53,965 nucleotides of DNA from Oscillospiraceae bacterium Zagget12 (GCA_001941225.1 MSHM01000017.1:1-53965); one strand, 5' to 3'; shown: positions 15,945-23,982, counted from the stretch's first letter. The notes: generated by a model not told the origin, from the sequence alone. Numbers and translations: made by a program.

Positions 15945-16971
15945 TTCTGTATTTCGGTATGTTCCCGTTGTTGTTAAAAGCAATAACCGCGCTTGTGTGA
16001 TTATCAATCGGAGTATCGAGGTCGGTGACTTGCCCGCCGCCGATAATGCCGCCGCGTATAACGGTTTGCGGCTCGGTATAACCGGCATCGCTCAAAAGCG
16101 CGGAAATCGGCATACCTATCGGAACACGGTAATTATTCGGTAAAAGTATATCATCGCCGGAAACGGTTACGATTTTTTCCGTAACGGGCATTTTTGTCCT
16201 AAACAGCTCCGATATGTTTAGGAGCGTTTCTGAGGAAATAACCGCGCAATTCGCGTTTTCGACATCGCGTCCGGTCAGCACCTTGACGAGCTTGTCGGCG
16301 CGGCTCTGCGGATAGCGCGCCTTTAATGAATACAGGTCAATATCCGTGTTGTATCTGAGGCGGTATTTAAAATCCGAGAAAATCTTTCTTGTGTCATTCT
16401 CAACGCCTATCGCGGCTTTTTTTATTCCCAGAATACGCAACGCGATATTCAGTCCGTCAAGAATTTGCTCCGTATTGCCGAGAGCCGCCGCCTGCGGCGA
16501 TGAAACATACGGGTCGCTGTCGAAACAGCAGACAATAAGCCGGTCGGGCGTTTTTTGCAGAGAAAGCAGTATGTGAGCCGGAACGCCGCTTGCCGCCTCG
16601 CATATTCCGCCCTCGCGTATAATCCAGAGCATTTCGCGGTTTGTCAGCTGCCCGATTGCCTTGCCGAAATCCGCCGGCGGCGCACTCTCGTCCAGGAAAT
16701 CGTTCTCTATTGAAATCATATTTTCGGATATATCCGTTACGGTGCCGGAAACCGCGCTGTATATCGGCAGAGCGTCAAAGCTGTCAAAATCGGCTGTTTT
16801 TTGACCCTTTAGTACGCGGTCGCCGACGTTGACAATGGGATTTAACAAAATTTTGCCCTGCCTCAGATTGTAAAAATATATGGGAGAGGGCAGCGGCGTT
16901 TTTATTTGCGCCGACGCGGAAAAACCGTTGCGCTTTTTGTACTTTTTCGCTCCTTTAAAAGAAATTGACAT
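15931..16971 (-). CDS. RnfC-like protein without Fe-S domain
   Basis: The 346-residue protein follows the order of the RnfC N-terminal half: a barrel-sandwich segment (NVGDRVLKGQKTADFD, SAVSGTVTDI), a 51-kDa-type nucleotide-binding region (SLQKTPDRLIVCCFDSDPY to the middle) and a C-terminal SLBB-like block (YRVPIGMPISALLSDAGYTE, GGIIGGGQVTDLDTPI). It stops where RnfC normally continues into two CxxCxxCxxxCP clusters, which are absent. ATG 16971 follows GGGAGGTCATATT; longer starts have no ribosome site. No other rnf gene is nearby, so it cannot be part of a local Rnf complex. It may bind NAD(H) or flavin, but its function is unknown. Confidence 0.72.
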   Translation of the reverse strand: MSISFKGAKKYKKRNGFSASAQIKTPLPSPIYFYNLRQGKILLNPIVNVGDRVLKGQKTADFDSFDALPIYSAVSGTVTDISENMISIENDFLDESAPPADFGKAIGQLTNREMLWIIREGGICEAASGVPAHILLSLQKTPDRLIVCCFDSDPYVSSPQAAALGNTEQILDGLNIALRILGIKKAAIGVENDTRKIFSDFKYRLRYNTDIDLYSLKARYPQSRADKLVKVLTGRDVENANCAVISSETLLNISELFRTKMPVTEKIVTVSGDDILLPNNYRVPIGMPISALLSDAGYTEPQTVIRGGIIGGGQVTDLDTPIDNHTSAVIAFNNNGNIPKYRKELI

Positions 16972-16996
16972 AATATGACCTCCCTTGCTGATAATG

Positions 16997-17025
16997 ATTT
17001 TACCATACCTGCGCGGAAAAATCAA
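16997..17025 (-). promoter_or_regulatory. Promoter of the RnfC-like gene
   Basis: On the minus strand TTGATT (17020-17025) and TAAAAT (16997-17002) have a 17-base spacer, 26 bases before the chosen start codon. Confidence 0.65.
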
Positions 17026-17088
17026 ATAATTAAGACTTAAATCCCCAAAATCCCCAATAAATCCATCTTTTCGGCTTTGATTCCGTAC

Positions 17089-17403
17089 GGGCACCCCTTG
17101 TGTTCACCCGCTCACCGCCGCGAACCCTAAGCCTTCCCCTTGGGGGGTGAACGATTTGCTTTGCAAATCGTAGGCTTAGAGCCGCAGGCTCGTAGCCGTT
17201 GCCAAAAAGGTGTCGGCGCAGCCGACGGATGAGGGATTGCGCTGTATAAAAAATTAAGCTGTATTTCCGGCAACGCTCTGCAAGGCTCCCCTAATAGTAG
17301 GGGCGCCCATTGGGCGCCCGCGGGCGGGCAATGCCCGCCCCTACAAACACAGCCGGCAAATCCGCCTCGTAGGGGCGACCCTTGTGGTCGCCCGCCCACC
17401 GCC
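17089..17403. repeat. Block of consecutive GC-rich palindromes (non-coding)
   Basis: At least six short inverted repeats fill the gap between the RnfC-like gene and spo0A. They are 17151-17171 (9-bp stem, TTT loop), 17179-17191 (5 bp, GCA), 17212-17226 (6 bp, GCA), 17301-17319 (8 bp, ATT), 17322-17340 (8 bp, AAT) and 17373-17393 (8 bp, CTTGT). The fourth and fifth are enclosed by GTAGGGGCG / CGCCCCTAC (17297-17305 / 17336-17344). Bases near 17089-17119 and 17373-17403 are diverged copies of one unit. GC content is far above the flanks. An open frame across it on the minus strand has low-complexity sequence and no ribosome site. This looks like an intergenic repeat family. Confidence 0.8.
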
Positions 17404-18192
17404 TTATTTAAGCGTCAATCTTATCCTGTCCGCCACCATAGCGATAAACTCCGAATTTGTCGGCTTACCCTTGCCGGTATGGATTGTATACCCGAATATC
17501 TCGTTCATAATTTCGGGCTTTCCTCTGCTCCACGCCACCTCTATCGAATGGCGAATTGCCCTTTCAACTCGGCTGGCGGTGGTGTTATACGCCTTTGCTA
17601 TTTCGGGATAAAGCTGCTTAGTTATGAAATTAAGCAAGTCCATATTTTCCACAACCATCATAATAGCACTTCTGATATACTGATAACCCTTTATATGCGC
17701 GGGTACGCCAAGCTCGTGAATAAAGTCCGTAACGACCGTTTCCAAATCAATCTCCTCATTCTTTTGAGTCACCGCAAGCGATTTCGGCGCGGCGGGCACG
17801 GCGGCAACATTCGGAACCAAAACAATATCCCGTATTACCTCGCATATGCGCTCGTCACTCTGCGGTTTTAAAAGACAATAATCTATGCTTGAGCTTACCG
17901 ATGACGCCATATTAATAGCTATTGATGAAATGGAATATACAATTATTTTCGGCTTTTTCGGAAGAACCGTATTTTGCAGCCTTTTTAAAACTCCTATTCC
18001 GTCGAGCTTTGGCATCACCAAATCCAGTATTACCGCGTCGGGTTTGGTTTCAAGTATGAGTTCGTATGTTTCATTGCCGTCGTGCGCGGCGGCGATAACC
18101 GTCATATCAGATTGCTCGTTGATGTGCTGTGATAATTCCGTCACAAGATCCTCATTGTCGTCTGCTATTAAAACAGATATTTTGTTGTTCAT
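17404..18192 (-). CDS. spo0A: Sporulation master regulator Spo0A
   Basis: Spo0A is the phosphorelay-controlled transcription factor that commits cells to sporulation. The 262-residue protein has a receiver domain (residues 1-125) with acidic pocket D11/D12, phospho-acceptor D57 in [13 protein letters not shown], and LLKPQ as the conserved Lys region. A linker follows, then the Spo0A-specific DNA-binding domain with [18 protein letters not shown] and [19 protein letters not shown], the recognition helix. GGAGG lies just before the ATG on the minus strand. Spo0A-type C-terminal domains are essentially confined to spore-forming Bacillota. No spoIVB gene is adjacent in this window, although that is the common clostridial neighbour. 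Confidence 0.97.
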   Translation of the reverse strand: MNNKISVLIADDNEDLVTELSQHINEQSDMTVIAAAHDGNETYELILETKPDAVILDLVMPKLDGIGVLKRLQNTVLPKKPKIIVYSISSIAINMASSVSSSIDYCLLKPQSDERICEVIRDIVLVPNVAAVPAAPKSLAVTQKNEEIDLETVVTDFIHELGVPAHIKGYQYIRSAIMMVVENMDLLNFITKQLYPEIAKAYNTTASRVERAIRHSIEVAWSRGKPEIMNEIFGYTIHTGKGKPTNSEFIAMVADRIRLTLK

Positions 18193-18274
18193 AAATTAAT
18201 CCTCCTATACGTAAAACTATAACAAAATCATAATCTGAACCGGTTAATATGTAAATATTTCCGGTACTTACATA

Positions 18275-18303
18275 ATATTACCATAATCTGTAAACAAAAT
18301 CAA
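18275..18303 (-). promoter_or_regulatory. Promoter of spo0A
   Basis: TTGATT (18298-18303) and TAATAT (18275-18280) on the minus strand are 17 bases apart, giving a leader of about 75 bases. No clear sigma-H promoter or 0A box was recognised nearby. Confidence 0.6.
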
Positions 18304-18353
18304 GATATTTTTCAAATTTTTTCCAGAAAAATAAATTTATAGACAATAAAACG

Positions 18354-18388
18354 TAAAAAAAACAGATACATCACGGGAATGTATCTGT
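18354..18388 (-). terminator. Terminator of the P-type ATPase gene
   Basis: A perfect 10-bp stem (18362-18371 with 18379-18388) is followed on the minus strand by a run of T (plus-strand A run 18355-18361). Confidence 0.85.
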
Positions 18389-18405
18389 CAATGAATTATT
18401 CAAAT

Positions 18406-20397
18406 TTACCTTTTACTTTTGCGCAAATACAGCGCTCTGAGTGAATTTGCTACCGCAATCAGAGATACGCCCACGTCTGCGAATATAGCGAGCCACATCG
18501 TGCTGAGTCCGAACACGCTGAGAATCATAACCAATACCTTTATGCCTATCGCGAATATGATATTCTGCTTAATAATTCGCATTGTTTTAGCGGAAATCTT
18601 AACCGCTGAACAGAGCTTTGACGGCTCATCGGTCATAAGCACCACATCAGCCGCCTCAATCGCACTGTCGGAGCCGATGCCGCCCATTGCGATACCTATA
18701 TCCGAGCGCATAAGAACGGGAGCGTCGTTAATTCCGTCGCCTACGAAAGCGACACTTTTCTTTTCTGACTTGGCGGAAAGAATTTCCTCCAGCTTGCTTA
18801 CCTTATCCTGCGGCAGCAGCTGCGAATATACGGTTTCAATTCCGATTTGATTTGAAACGTAATCGGCTGATTCTTTAATATCTCCGGTGAACATAACGGA
18901 TTTTATGCCGAGCTTTTTAAGCTCGTTTACCGCCGAGGCACTGTCCGCTTTTATCTTATCCGATATTCCTATGTAGCCGGCGAATATGCCGTCTACGGAT
19001 ATATATACCGTGCTGCCGCGGAAATCGGATTTTACGAATTGAATGTTGTTTTGCGACATCAGCCGTTCGTTTCCGGCAAGAACGCGTTTGCCGCCTATAA
19101 CCGCGCTTATGCCGGTTCCGGCTGTTTCGGTATAGTCGGAAATGAGAGCGGCGTCTATATTGCCATTGTAGGCGCTCTTTACGGATTCCGCAATAGGGTG
19201 AGTTGAATAAAATTCCGCGTATGCCGCATATTTCATCAATTCATCTTCGGGTATTTCCGAATAAATTTTATTTACCGCAAATGTGCCCTCCGTAAGAGTG
19301 CCGGTTTTGTCAAATACAACGGTGCTTAGCTTTGAAAAACCCTCCAGGCAGTTGCCGCCCTTGACGAGTATTCCGTTTTTGGACGCGCAGCCTATTCCGG
19401 CGAAAAATCCCAATGGTATGGATACCACAAGCGCACACGGACAGGAAACCACAAGGAATATAAGTCCGCGGTAAATCCAGGTTTTAAATTCACCCAATGA
19501 AAGCAGGGGAGGAACAAACATTACGATTACCGCAAGCAGCACAACTATCGGAGTATAATATTTCGCGAATGTTGTGATGAATTTTTCCGATTTCGCTTTT
19601 TTGCTTTGAGCGTGCTCCGCCATATCAAGAATTTTTGAAACGGTGCTTTCGGAAAATTCCTTTTCAACCCTTATATGAATGGGCGAACCCGTATTCACGC
19701 TGCCGCTTAATACGCCGTCGCCTTTGGCGGCGCGGCGCGGTACGCTCTCTCCCGTAAGCGCCGCCGTGTCGAGATATGTTTCGCCTTGCGAAATACTTCC
19801 GTCAAGCGGAATTTTTTCGCCGGGCTTTACCACTATTATGTCGCCTATATTTACGCTTTCGGGCGATACTCTTTTAAGCTGTCCGTCTTTTTCTATGTTG
19901 GCATAGTCCGGGCGTATATCCATAAGCTGTGAAATCGAGTTTCGGCTTTTTTCCGTTGCCCTTTCCTGCAAAGCCTCTCCGATTTGATAGAAAAGCATTA
20001 CCGCGACCGCCTCGGGGTGCTCGCCGATTATGAACGCGCCGATGCTTGCGACGCTCATAAGAAAGTTTTCGTCAAACAGATGTCCCTTGAATATGTTTTT
20101 CACTGCGTGCCACAAAATGTCATATCCGAGAATTAAATACGAAATAATAAATAAAATATCCGATGTATATTTCCATAAATTCAATATAAATTTTTCGGAC
20201 AACAGGGCGGCAATAAATAAAGCTCCTCCCGCAATCAATCTTATAATGAGAGCTTTGCCCTCGTGATGTACGTGGTCGTGACCGCAGCCGCAGGCTGAAT
20301 GCTCGTGGTGATGCTCGTGACCGCAGCCGCAGACTGAATGTTCGTGGTGATGCTCGTGATGATGTTCATCGGCGCGGCATACATTATCTTTTTTCAT
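18406..20397 (-). CDS. zntA: Zn/Cd/Pb-exporting P1B-type ATPase with His/Cys-rich N-terminus
   Basis: This ATPase pumps soft divalent metal ions out across the membrane. The 663-residue protein has no HMA domain; instead residues 1-48 form a repeated His/Cys tail (HHEHSVCGCGHEH, then HHEHSACGCGHDH), a likely metal-binding region. Next come membrane helices, the actuator motif LTGESVP, the CPC transport motif in SCPCALVVSIP, phosphorylation site DKTGTLTEG, the nucleotide-binding HPIA motif (STHPIAESV) and GDGINDAPVL. The CPC motif places it in the Zn/Cd/Pb group; Cu is less likely but not excluded. It is controlled by a consensus promoter under an inverted-repeat operator. No ArsR/SmtB repressor gene is adjacent. 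Confidence 0.93.
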   Translation of the reverse strand: MKKDNVCRADEHHHEHHHEHSVCGCGHEHHHEHSACGCGHDHVHHEGKALIIRLIAGGALFIAALLSEKFILNLWKYTSDILFIISYLILGYDILWHAVKNIFKGHLFDENFLMSVASIGAFIIGEHPEAVAVMLFYQIGEALQERATEKSRNSISQLMDIRPDYANIEKDGQLKRVSPESVNIGDIIVVKPGEKIPLDGSISQGETYLDTAALTGESVPRRAAKGDGVLSGSVNTGSPIHIRVEKEFSESTVSKILDMAEHAQSKKAKSEKFITTFAKYYTPIVVLLAVIVMFVPPLLSLGEFKTWIYRGLIFLVVSCPCALVVSIPLGFFAGIGCASKNGILVKGGNCLEGFSKLSTVVFDKTGTLTEGTFAVNKIYSEIPEDELMKYAAYAEFYSTHPIAESVKSAYNGNIDAALISDYTETAGTGISAVIGGKRVLAGNERLMSQNNIQFVKSDFRGSTVYISVDGIFAGYIGISDKIKADSASAVNELKKLGIKSVMFTGDIKESADYVSNQIGIETVYSQLLPQDKVSKLEEILSAKSEKKSVAFVGDGINDAPVLMRSDIGIAMGGIGSDSAIEAADVVLMTDEPSKLCSAVKISAKTMRIIKQNIIFAIGIKVLVMILSVFGLSTMWLAIFADVGVSLIAVANSLRALYLRKSKR

Positions 20398-20412
20398 AAT
20401 TATACCTCCTCA

Positions 20413-20446
20413 AATGAATGTATGAATAACTGTTCATATGTTCATT
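20413..20446. promoter_or_regulatory. ArsR/SmtB-type operator for the metal ATPase
   Basis: Four 6-base half sites are symmetrically arranged: AATGAA, TATGAA, TTCATA and TTCATT, at 20413, 20421, 20433 and 20441. The inner pair forms a 6-6-6 dyad like CadC/CzrA/SmtB sites. The outer half overlaps the promoter -10, so binding would block transcription. Confidence 0.7.
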
Positions 20447-20472
20447 ATACGGTATAAGTATATATTTGTCAA
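20444..20472 (-). promoter_or_regulatory. Consensus sigma-A promoter of the metal ATPase
   Basis: A perfect TTGACA (20467-20472) and TATAAT (20444-20449) lie 17 bases apart on the minus strand. A promoter this strong would need tight repression, consistent with the overlapping operator. Confidence 0.9.
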
Positions 20473-20578
20473 TAGTTTATATAAAAATTTTTTAAATAAT
20501 ATTTTGCGTGGGATTTTTTATCGAATAAAATCATCATTTACAACAAAAACTAATCAAAAACAAGTAGGAGATGATTTT

Positions 20579-21586
20579 ATGAGTGTTAGAATAGGTAAAC
20601 AAACGGTTAAGCTTGAAAACGCGCCGGTGATAACGGAAACGGCGTCCATAGTCGGAGTTAAGGAGGGAAAGGGACCTTTAAAGGATACCTTTGACAGAAT
20701 TCTTACGGACGACACCCTCGGAGAAAAGTCGTGGGAAAAATCGGAAAGCACCCTGCAAAGGCAAACAGCTCTGCTCGCGCTTGAAAAGGCAAAGCTAAAG
20801 CAAAGCGATATAAATTACATTCTTGCGGGAGATTTGCTCAACCAATGCGTGGGTGCGCATTACAGCGTGCGCGACCTTGACATACCGTTTTTGGGACTTT
20901 ACGGAGCCTGTTCCACAATGACCGAGAGTATGTCCGTGGGAGGTATGATAGTGGACGGCGGATATGCCGATTACGCGATGTGCCTTACCTCGAGTCATTT
21001 TTGCTCATCGGAAAGACAATTCAGGAATCCGCTTGAATACGGAGGACAGCGCACACCGTCGGCGCAGTGGACCGTTACGGGTGCGGGCTGCGCGGTGCTT
21101 TCAAGCAAGGGCAGCGGACCGAGAATAACCTATGTAACCACAGGAAAGGTCATAGACAAGGGCATTACGGATATAAGCAATATGGGCGCGGCAATGGCTC
21201 CGGCGGCTATTGATACGCTTATAGCGCATTTCCGCGATACCGGTGCGCGGCCCGATGATTATGATATGATAGCAACCGGCGACCTTGGCGTTATAGGCTC
21301 GGATATACTTGAGGAGCTGATGCTTGACGAGGGATTTGATATAAGGGAAAACCATAAGGATTGCGGCAAAATGATATACGACATCGAGGAACAGGACGTT
21401 CACGCGGGCGGGAGCGGCTGCGGCTGCTGCGGAAGTGTGTTCTGCGGATATATCTACAGGGAGCTTAAACGTCATAATTTGAAAAAAGTGCTTGTTATGG
21501 CTACGGGCGCGCTTATGAATCCGATGGTGGTGGAGCAGGGAGAAAGCATACCTGCCATTGCCCATGCAGTTGTGATAGAGAATTAG
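20579..21586 (+). CDS. spoVAD: Stage V sporulation protein AD
   Basis: SpoVAD is a thiolase-fold protein of the SpoVA channel, which loads dipicolinic acid into the forespore and releases it at germination. The 335-residue protein shows GACSTMTESMSVGGMIVDGGYAD, SSHFCSSERQFRNPLEYG and HAGGSGCGCCGSVFCGYIY, all typical. I chose ATG 20579 because TAGGAGATG lies just upstream; an in-frame ATG at 20438 would add 47 residues reading through the divergent promoter region. spoVAC, usually directly upstream, is absent: the upstream neighbour is the divergent ATPase. No convincing sigma-F/G promoter was identified. Confidence 0.95.
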   Translation: MSVRIGKQTVKLENAPVITETASIVGVKEGKGPLKDTFDRILTDDTLGEKSWEKSESTLQRQTALLALEKAKLKQSDINYILAGDLLNQCVGAHYSVRDLDIPFLGLYGACSTMTESMSVGGMIVDGGYADYAMCLTSSHFCSSERQFRNPLEYGGQRTPSAQWTVTGAGCAVLSSKGSGPRITYVTTGKVIDKGITDISNMGAAMAPAAIDTLIAHFRDTGARPDDYDMIATGDLGVIGSDILEELMLDEGFDIRENHKDCGKMIYDIEEQDVHAGGSGCGCCGSVFCGYIYRELKRHNLKKVLVMATGALMNPMVVEQGESIPAIAHAVVIEN

Positions 21587-21616
21587 CGTGTAACAGAAAA
21601 TTGAAAGGAGAGGGAA

Positions 21617-21973
21617 ATGGACTATTTAAAGGCATTTATAATAGGCGGACTGATATGCGTTGTCGGACAGATTTTGATAGACAAAACAAAGCTCACTCCG
21701 GCGAGAATACTTGTAACATTTGTGGTCGCGGGAGTGTTTTTGCAGCTTATCGGCGTATATCAGCCGCTTGTGGATTTCGCCGGCGCCGGAGCGACGGTGC
21801 CGCTTACCGGCTTTGGATATAATCTTTGCAAAGGCGTAAGCAAGGCGGTGAGCGAGGACGGATTTATAGGAATATTTACCGGAGGCTTTACAGCCGCCGC
21901 GGGAGGAATAGCGGCGGCGCTGATATTCGGATTTCTTGTATCCGTTATATTCAGGTCGAAAGCCAAAAAATAA
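21617..21973 (+). CDS. spoVAE: Stage V sporulation protein AE
   Basis: This is a small membrane component of the SpoVA dipicolinate channel in the forespore inner membrane. The 118-residue protein is hydrophobic, with about three membrane segments (FIIGGLICVVGQIL, ILVTFVVAGVFLQLIG, and a Gly/Ala-rich C-terminal helix ending FGFLVSVIF). Conserved family motifs are DKTKLTPARILV, VYQPLVDFAGAGATVPLTGFG and GGFTAAAGGI. ATTGAAAGGAGAGG precedes ATG 21617, 30 bases after spoVAD. It closes a two-gene sporulation unit; a promoter for aroE follows. Confidence 0.94.
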   Translation: MDYLKAFIIGGLICVVGQILIDKTKLTPARILVTFVVAGVFLQLIGVYQPLVDFAGAGATVPLTGFGYNLCKGVSKAVSEDGFIGIFTGGFTAAAGGIAAALIFGFLVSVIFRSKAKK

Positions 21974-21985
21974 TAAAATAGGCTG

Positions 21986-22014
21986 TTCAAATTGTAAAAA
22001 GTGTGTTATAATAT
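21986..22014 (+). promoter_or_regulatory. Candidate promoter of the aroE operon
   Basis: TTCAAA (21986-21991) and TAATAT (22009-22014) are spaced by 17 bases; an alternative reading is TGTTCA with TATAAT (22007-22012) at 16. Either gives a start about 25 bases before aroE. Confidence 0.55.
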
Positions 22015-22044
22015 CAATAATATTGACGAACGGAGACGGGATAA

Positions 22045-22902
22045 ATGTTTGAGATAAACGGACACACAAAGCAGCTTGGAATAATCGGGTATCCTGTTGA
22101 GCATACGTTTTCTCCGAATATGCACAACTTCATATCCGAAACCATACATAATAACTACGTATACTGCGCGTGGCGCGTAAAGCCGGAAAATCTTAAAGAG
22201 GCTATTGACGGTATGCGCGCGCTTGATATAAAGGGATTAAATGTAACCGCGCCTCACAAGGTAGAGGTGATGAAGTATTTGGACTGCGTTGACGATACGG
22301 CAAGGCAGCTCGGCTCGGTAAACACCGTGGTAAACAGGGGCGGAAGGCTCTGCGGCTACAATACCGATGCCGACGGCTTTTGTATGTCGCTTGACAGGGC
22401 GGGAATAAAAATAAAGGACAGCCGCATACTTATAATCGGCGCCGGAGGAGTAACGCGTCCGACGCTTATTCGCCTTATAGATAACGGCGCCGCGTCGGTC
22501 ACGGTTTTAAACAGGACAAAGAGCAAGGCACACGCGTTGGCTGAGGATATTTTAAAATGTAAGGGCTTTAAAATAAACACCGAAATTGACACTCTCAAAT
22601 TTGACATAGTAATAAATACCACCTCCGCCGGTATGGAGCCGCAGGAGAATGTACTGCCGACGGATAATATAGAGGAAATAGAGGATTTGTCGTTTATCGA
22701 CAGTAATACGGCGGTCGTGGATATGATATACAATCCCGACGAAACATTGTTTTTGAAAGAGGCAAAAAAGCGCGGGGCTTTGACCCTAAACGGTCTGGGT
22801 ATGCTTATATATCAAGGCGTCATAGCGTATGAGCTGTTTACCGGAATAAAGTTGCCGGAGGATATGGGTGAGAGAATAAAAAGAGAGGTGTTCGGCAGAT
22901 GA
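22045..22902 (+). CDS. aroE: Shikimate dehydrogenase
   Basis: AroE reduces 3-dehydroshikimate to shikimate with NADPH in the chorismate pathway. The 285-residue protein has the substrate-binding YPVEHTFSPNMHN near the N-terminus, catalytic Lys in LNVTAPHKVEVM, Asp in GYNTDADGF, nucleotide-binding IIGAGGVTRPTLI (Gly-rich but Arg-Pro where many have Ala), VLNRTKSKA, an NADP-type Arg, and the C-terminal NGLGMLIYQGVIAYELF. GGAGACGGG precedes ATG 22045. The stop overlaps aroK by 4 bases (ATGA). Confidence 0.95.
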   Translation: MFEINGHTKQLGIIGYPVEHTFSPNMHNFISETIHNNYVYCAWRVKPENLKEAIDGMRALDIKGLNVTAPHKVEVMKYLDCVDDTARQLGSVNTVVNRGGRLCGYNTDADGFCMSLDRAGIKIKDSRILIIGAGGVTRPTLIRLIDNGAASVTVLNRTKSKAHALAEDILKCKGFKINTEIDTLKFDIVINTTSAGMEPQENVLPTDNIEEIEDLSFIDSNTAVVDMIYNPDETLFLKEAKKRGALTLNGLGMLIYQGVIAYELFTGIKLPEDMGERIKREVFGR

Positions 22903-23411
22903 ATATAGTTATCACCGGCTTTATGGCGTCCGGCAAAACAGAGATAAGCAAAGCAATAGCGCAGATGTCGTGCTACAGTCTTATTGACACGGACGATATG
23001 ATTGTCCAAAAAACAAATATGACGATAAACGAAATTTTTGATAAATACGGCGAGGAGCATTTCAGGAAAATCGAGCGTGAAATTATAGAGGAGGCGGCGG
23101 AAAGCAAAAATGCCGTAATATCCACCGGAGGAGGTGTGGTTCTCGACAAGCGCAATATCGATATTTTGAGAAAAACGGGCGTGATAATAAACCTTGCGCC
23201 GGAATTTTCCGTGATAGAGGAGCGTCTTGAAAAGGCGAGGGAAACCAGACCACTTTTAAAGCGCGACAGCATAGAGGATATAAAGAAACGTTTTGAAATG
23301 AGAAAGCCGTTTTACGATAACTGCGACTACAAGGTAAATGTGATAAACGGAAGAACACCGCGTTCGTACGCTATGGAAATTTTAAAAATAATGGAGGACA
23401 TTCAAGAATGA
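22899..23411 (+). CDS. aroK: Shikimate kinase
   Basis: AroK phosphorylates shikimate at the 3-OH using ATP. The 170-residue length is usual. The P-loop is GFMASGKTEISKAIA (residues about 7-21); the substrate-binding Asp is in LIDTDDMIVQ; EEHFRKIEREII contains the Arg contact; the GG motif is STGGGVVLDKRN; the lid Arg lies in KARETRPLLKR. It overlaps aroE at its start and the Rrf2-type regulator at its end, each by four bases, so all three are coupled. No missing residue is seen. Confidence 0.95.
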   Translation: MNIVITGFMASGKTEISKAIAQMSCYSLIDTDDMIVQKTNMTINEIFDKYGEEHFRKIEREIIEEAAESKNAVISTGGGVVLDKRNIDILRKTGVIINLAPEFSVIEERLEKARETRPLLKRDSIEDIKKRFEMRKPFYDNCDYKVNVINGRTPRSYAMEILKIMEDIQE

Positions 23412-23800
23412 AGATGACGCGCGAGGCGGATTACGCTATCAGAATAGTTGCGATGCTTGCCGAGGAAAACAAGCAAATCGATGCTAAGGATATTGCCGAA
23501 AAAAATGATATACCCTATAGGTTCACCCTTAAAATTCTGCGTAAAATAGTCCAGTCGGGAATAATAAAATCACATCGCGGCGTAAACGGCGGATATACGC
23601 TTAACAAAAAACCGTCCGAGATAACCTTGAGAGAGGTTATAGAGGTCATAGACGGCAAAATCGCGATAAACGCCTGTATGGAAAATCCCGAAATATGCAA
23701 GAGCAACGGCGTATGCGCGATTCAGAAAAAACTGTATAATGTTCAAAAAATTATGACCGAGGAATTGGAAAAGGTTACTTTTGAAAATATTTCCGAGTAA
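23408..23800 (+). CDS. Rrf2 family transcriptional regulator with three-Cys cluster motif
   Basis: Rrf2 proteins (IscR, NsrR, CymR) are winged-helix dimers that often sense Fe-S status, nitric oxide or cysteine supply. The 130-residue protein starts MKMTREADYAIRIVAML, the typical opening, with a recognition helix around DIPYRFTLKILRKIVQSG and the wing SHRGVNGGYTL. Near the C-terminus three cysteines occur as CMENPEICKSNGVC (C-x7-C-x5-C), the spacing range of Fe-S cluster ligands, so a cluster is plausible. CymR-type members lack these cysteines. Its start overlaps aroK (ATGA), an unusual partner. The regulon is unknown. Confidence 0.87.
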   Translation: MKMTREADYAIRIVAMLAEENKQIDAKDIAEKNDIPYRFTLKILRKIVQSGIIKSHRGVNGGYTLNKKPSEITLREVIEVIDGKIAINACMENPEICKSNGVCAIQKKLYNVQKIMTEELEKVTFENISE

Positions 23801-23862
23801 AAACCCCGATGCAGATATGGAAATCTCTGTAAATATATTTCATAAAAACGTGTATGTAAAAA

Positions 23863-23890
23863 AATAAACCGCATATCTGTGCGGTTTATT
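23863..23890. terminator. Bidirectional terminator between the Rrf2 gene and tRNA-Leu
   Basis: An 11-bp stem (23863-23873 with 23880-23890) has T-rich tails on both sides, a run of 7 T on the minus strand. It can end both the aro operon and the tRNA-Leu transcript. Confidence 0.85.
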
Positions 23891-23897
23891 TGATATT

Positions 23898-23982
23898 TGG
23901 TGCGGATAACAGGACTTGAACCTGCACCTCGTGAAAGACATGAACCTGAATCATGCGCGTCTGCCAATTCCGCCATATCCGC
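23898..23982 (-). tRNA. tRNA-Leu (anticodon CAG)
   Basis: The minus strand reads as an 85-base tRNA with a long variable arm typical of Leu. The acceptor stem is GCGGATA / TATCCGC with encoded CCA. The anticodon stem-loop is CATGA-TTCAGGT-TCATG (anticodon CAG), and the T loop is GGTTCAAGTCC. It reads CUG codons. Confidence 0.96.

Noticed and set aside
17127-17399. 90-residue minus-strand frame in the palindrome block
   Set aside because: It translates repeat DNA, has low-complexity composition and no ribosome site.
20438-20578. 47-residue N-terminal extension of SpoVAD
   Set aside because: It runs over the divergent ATPase promoter and lacks a ribosome site; ATG 20579 has one.
23743-23976. 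77-residue minus-strand frame
   Set aside because: It is mostly the tRNA-Leu gene and the following terminator.
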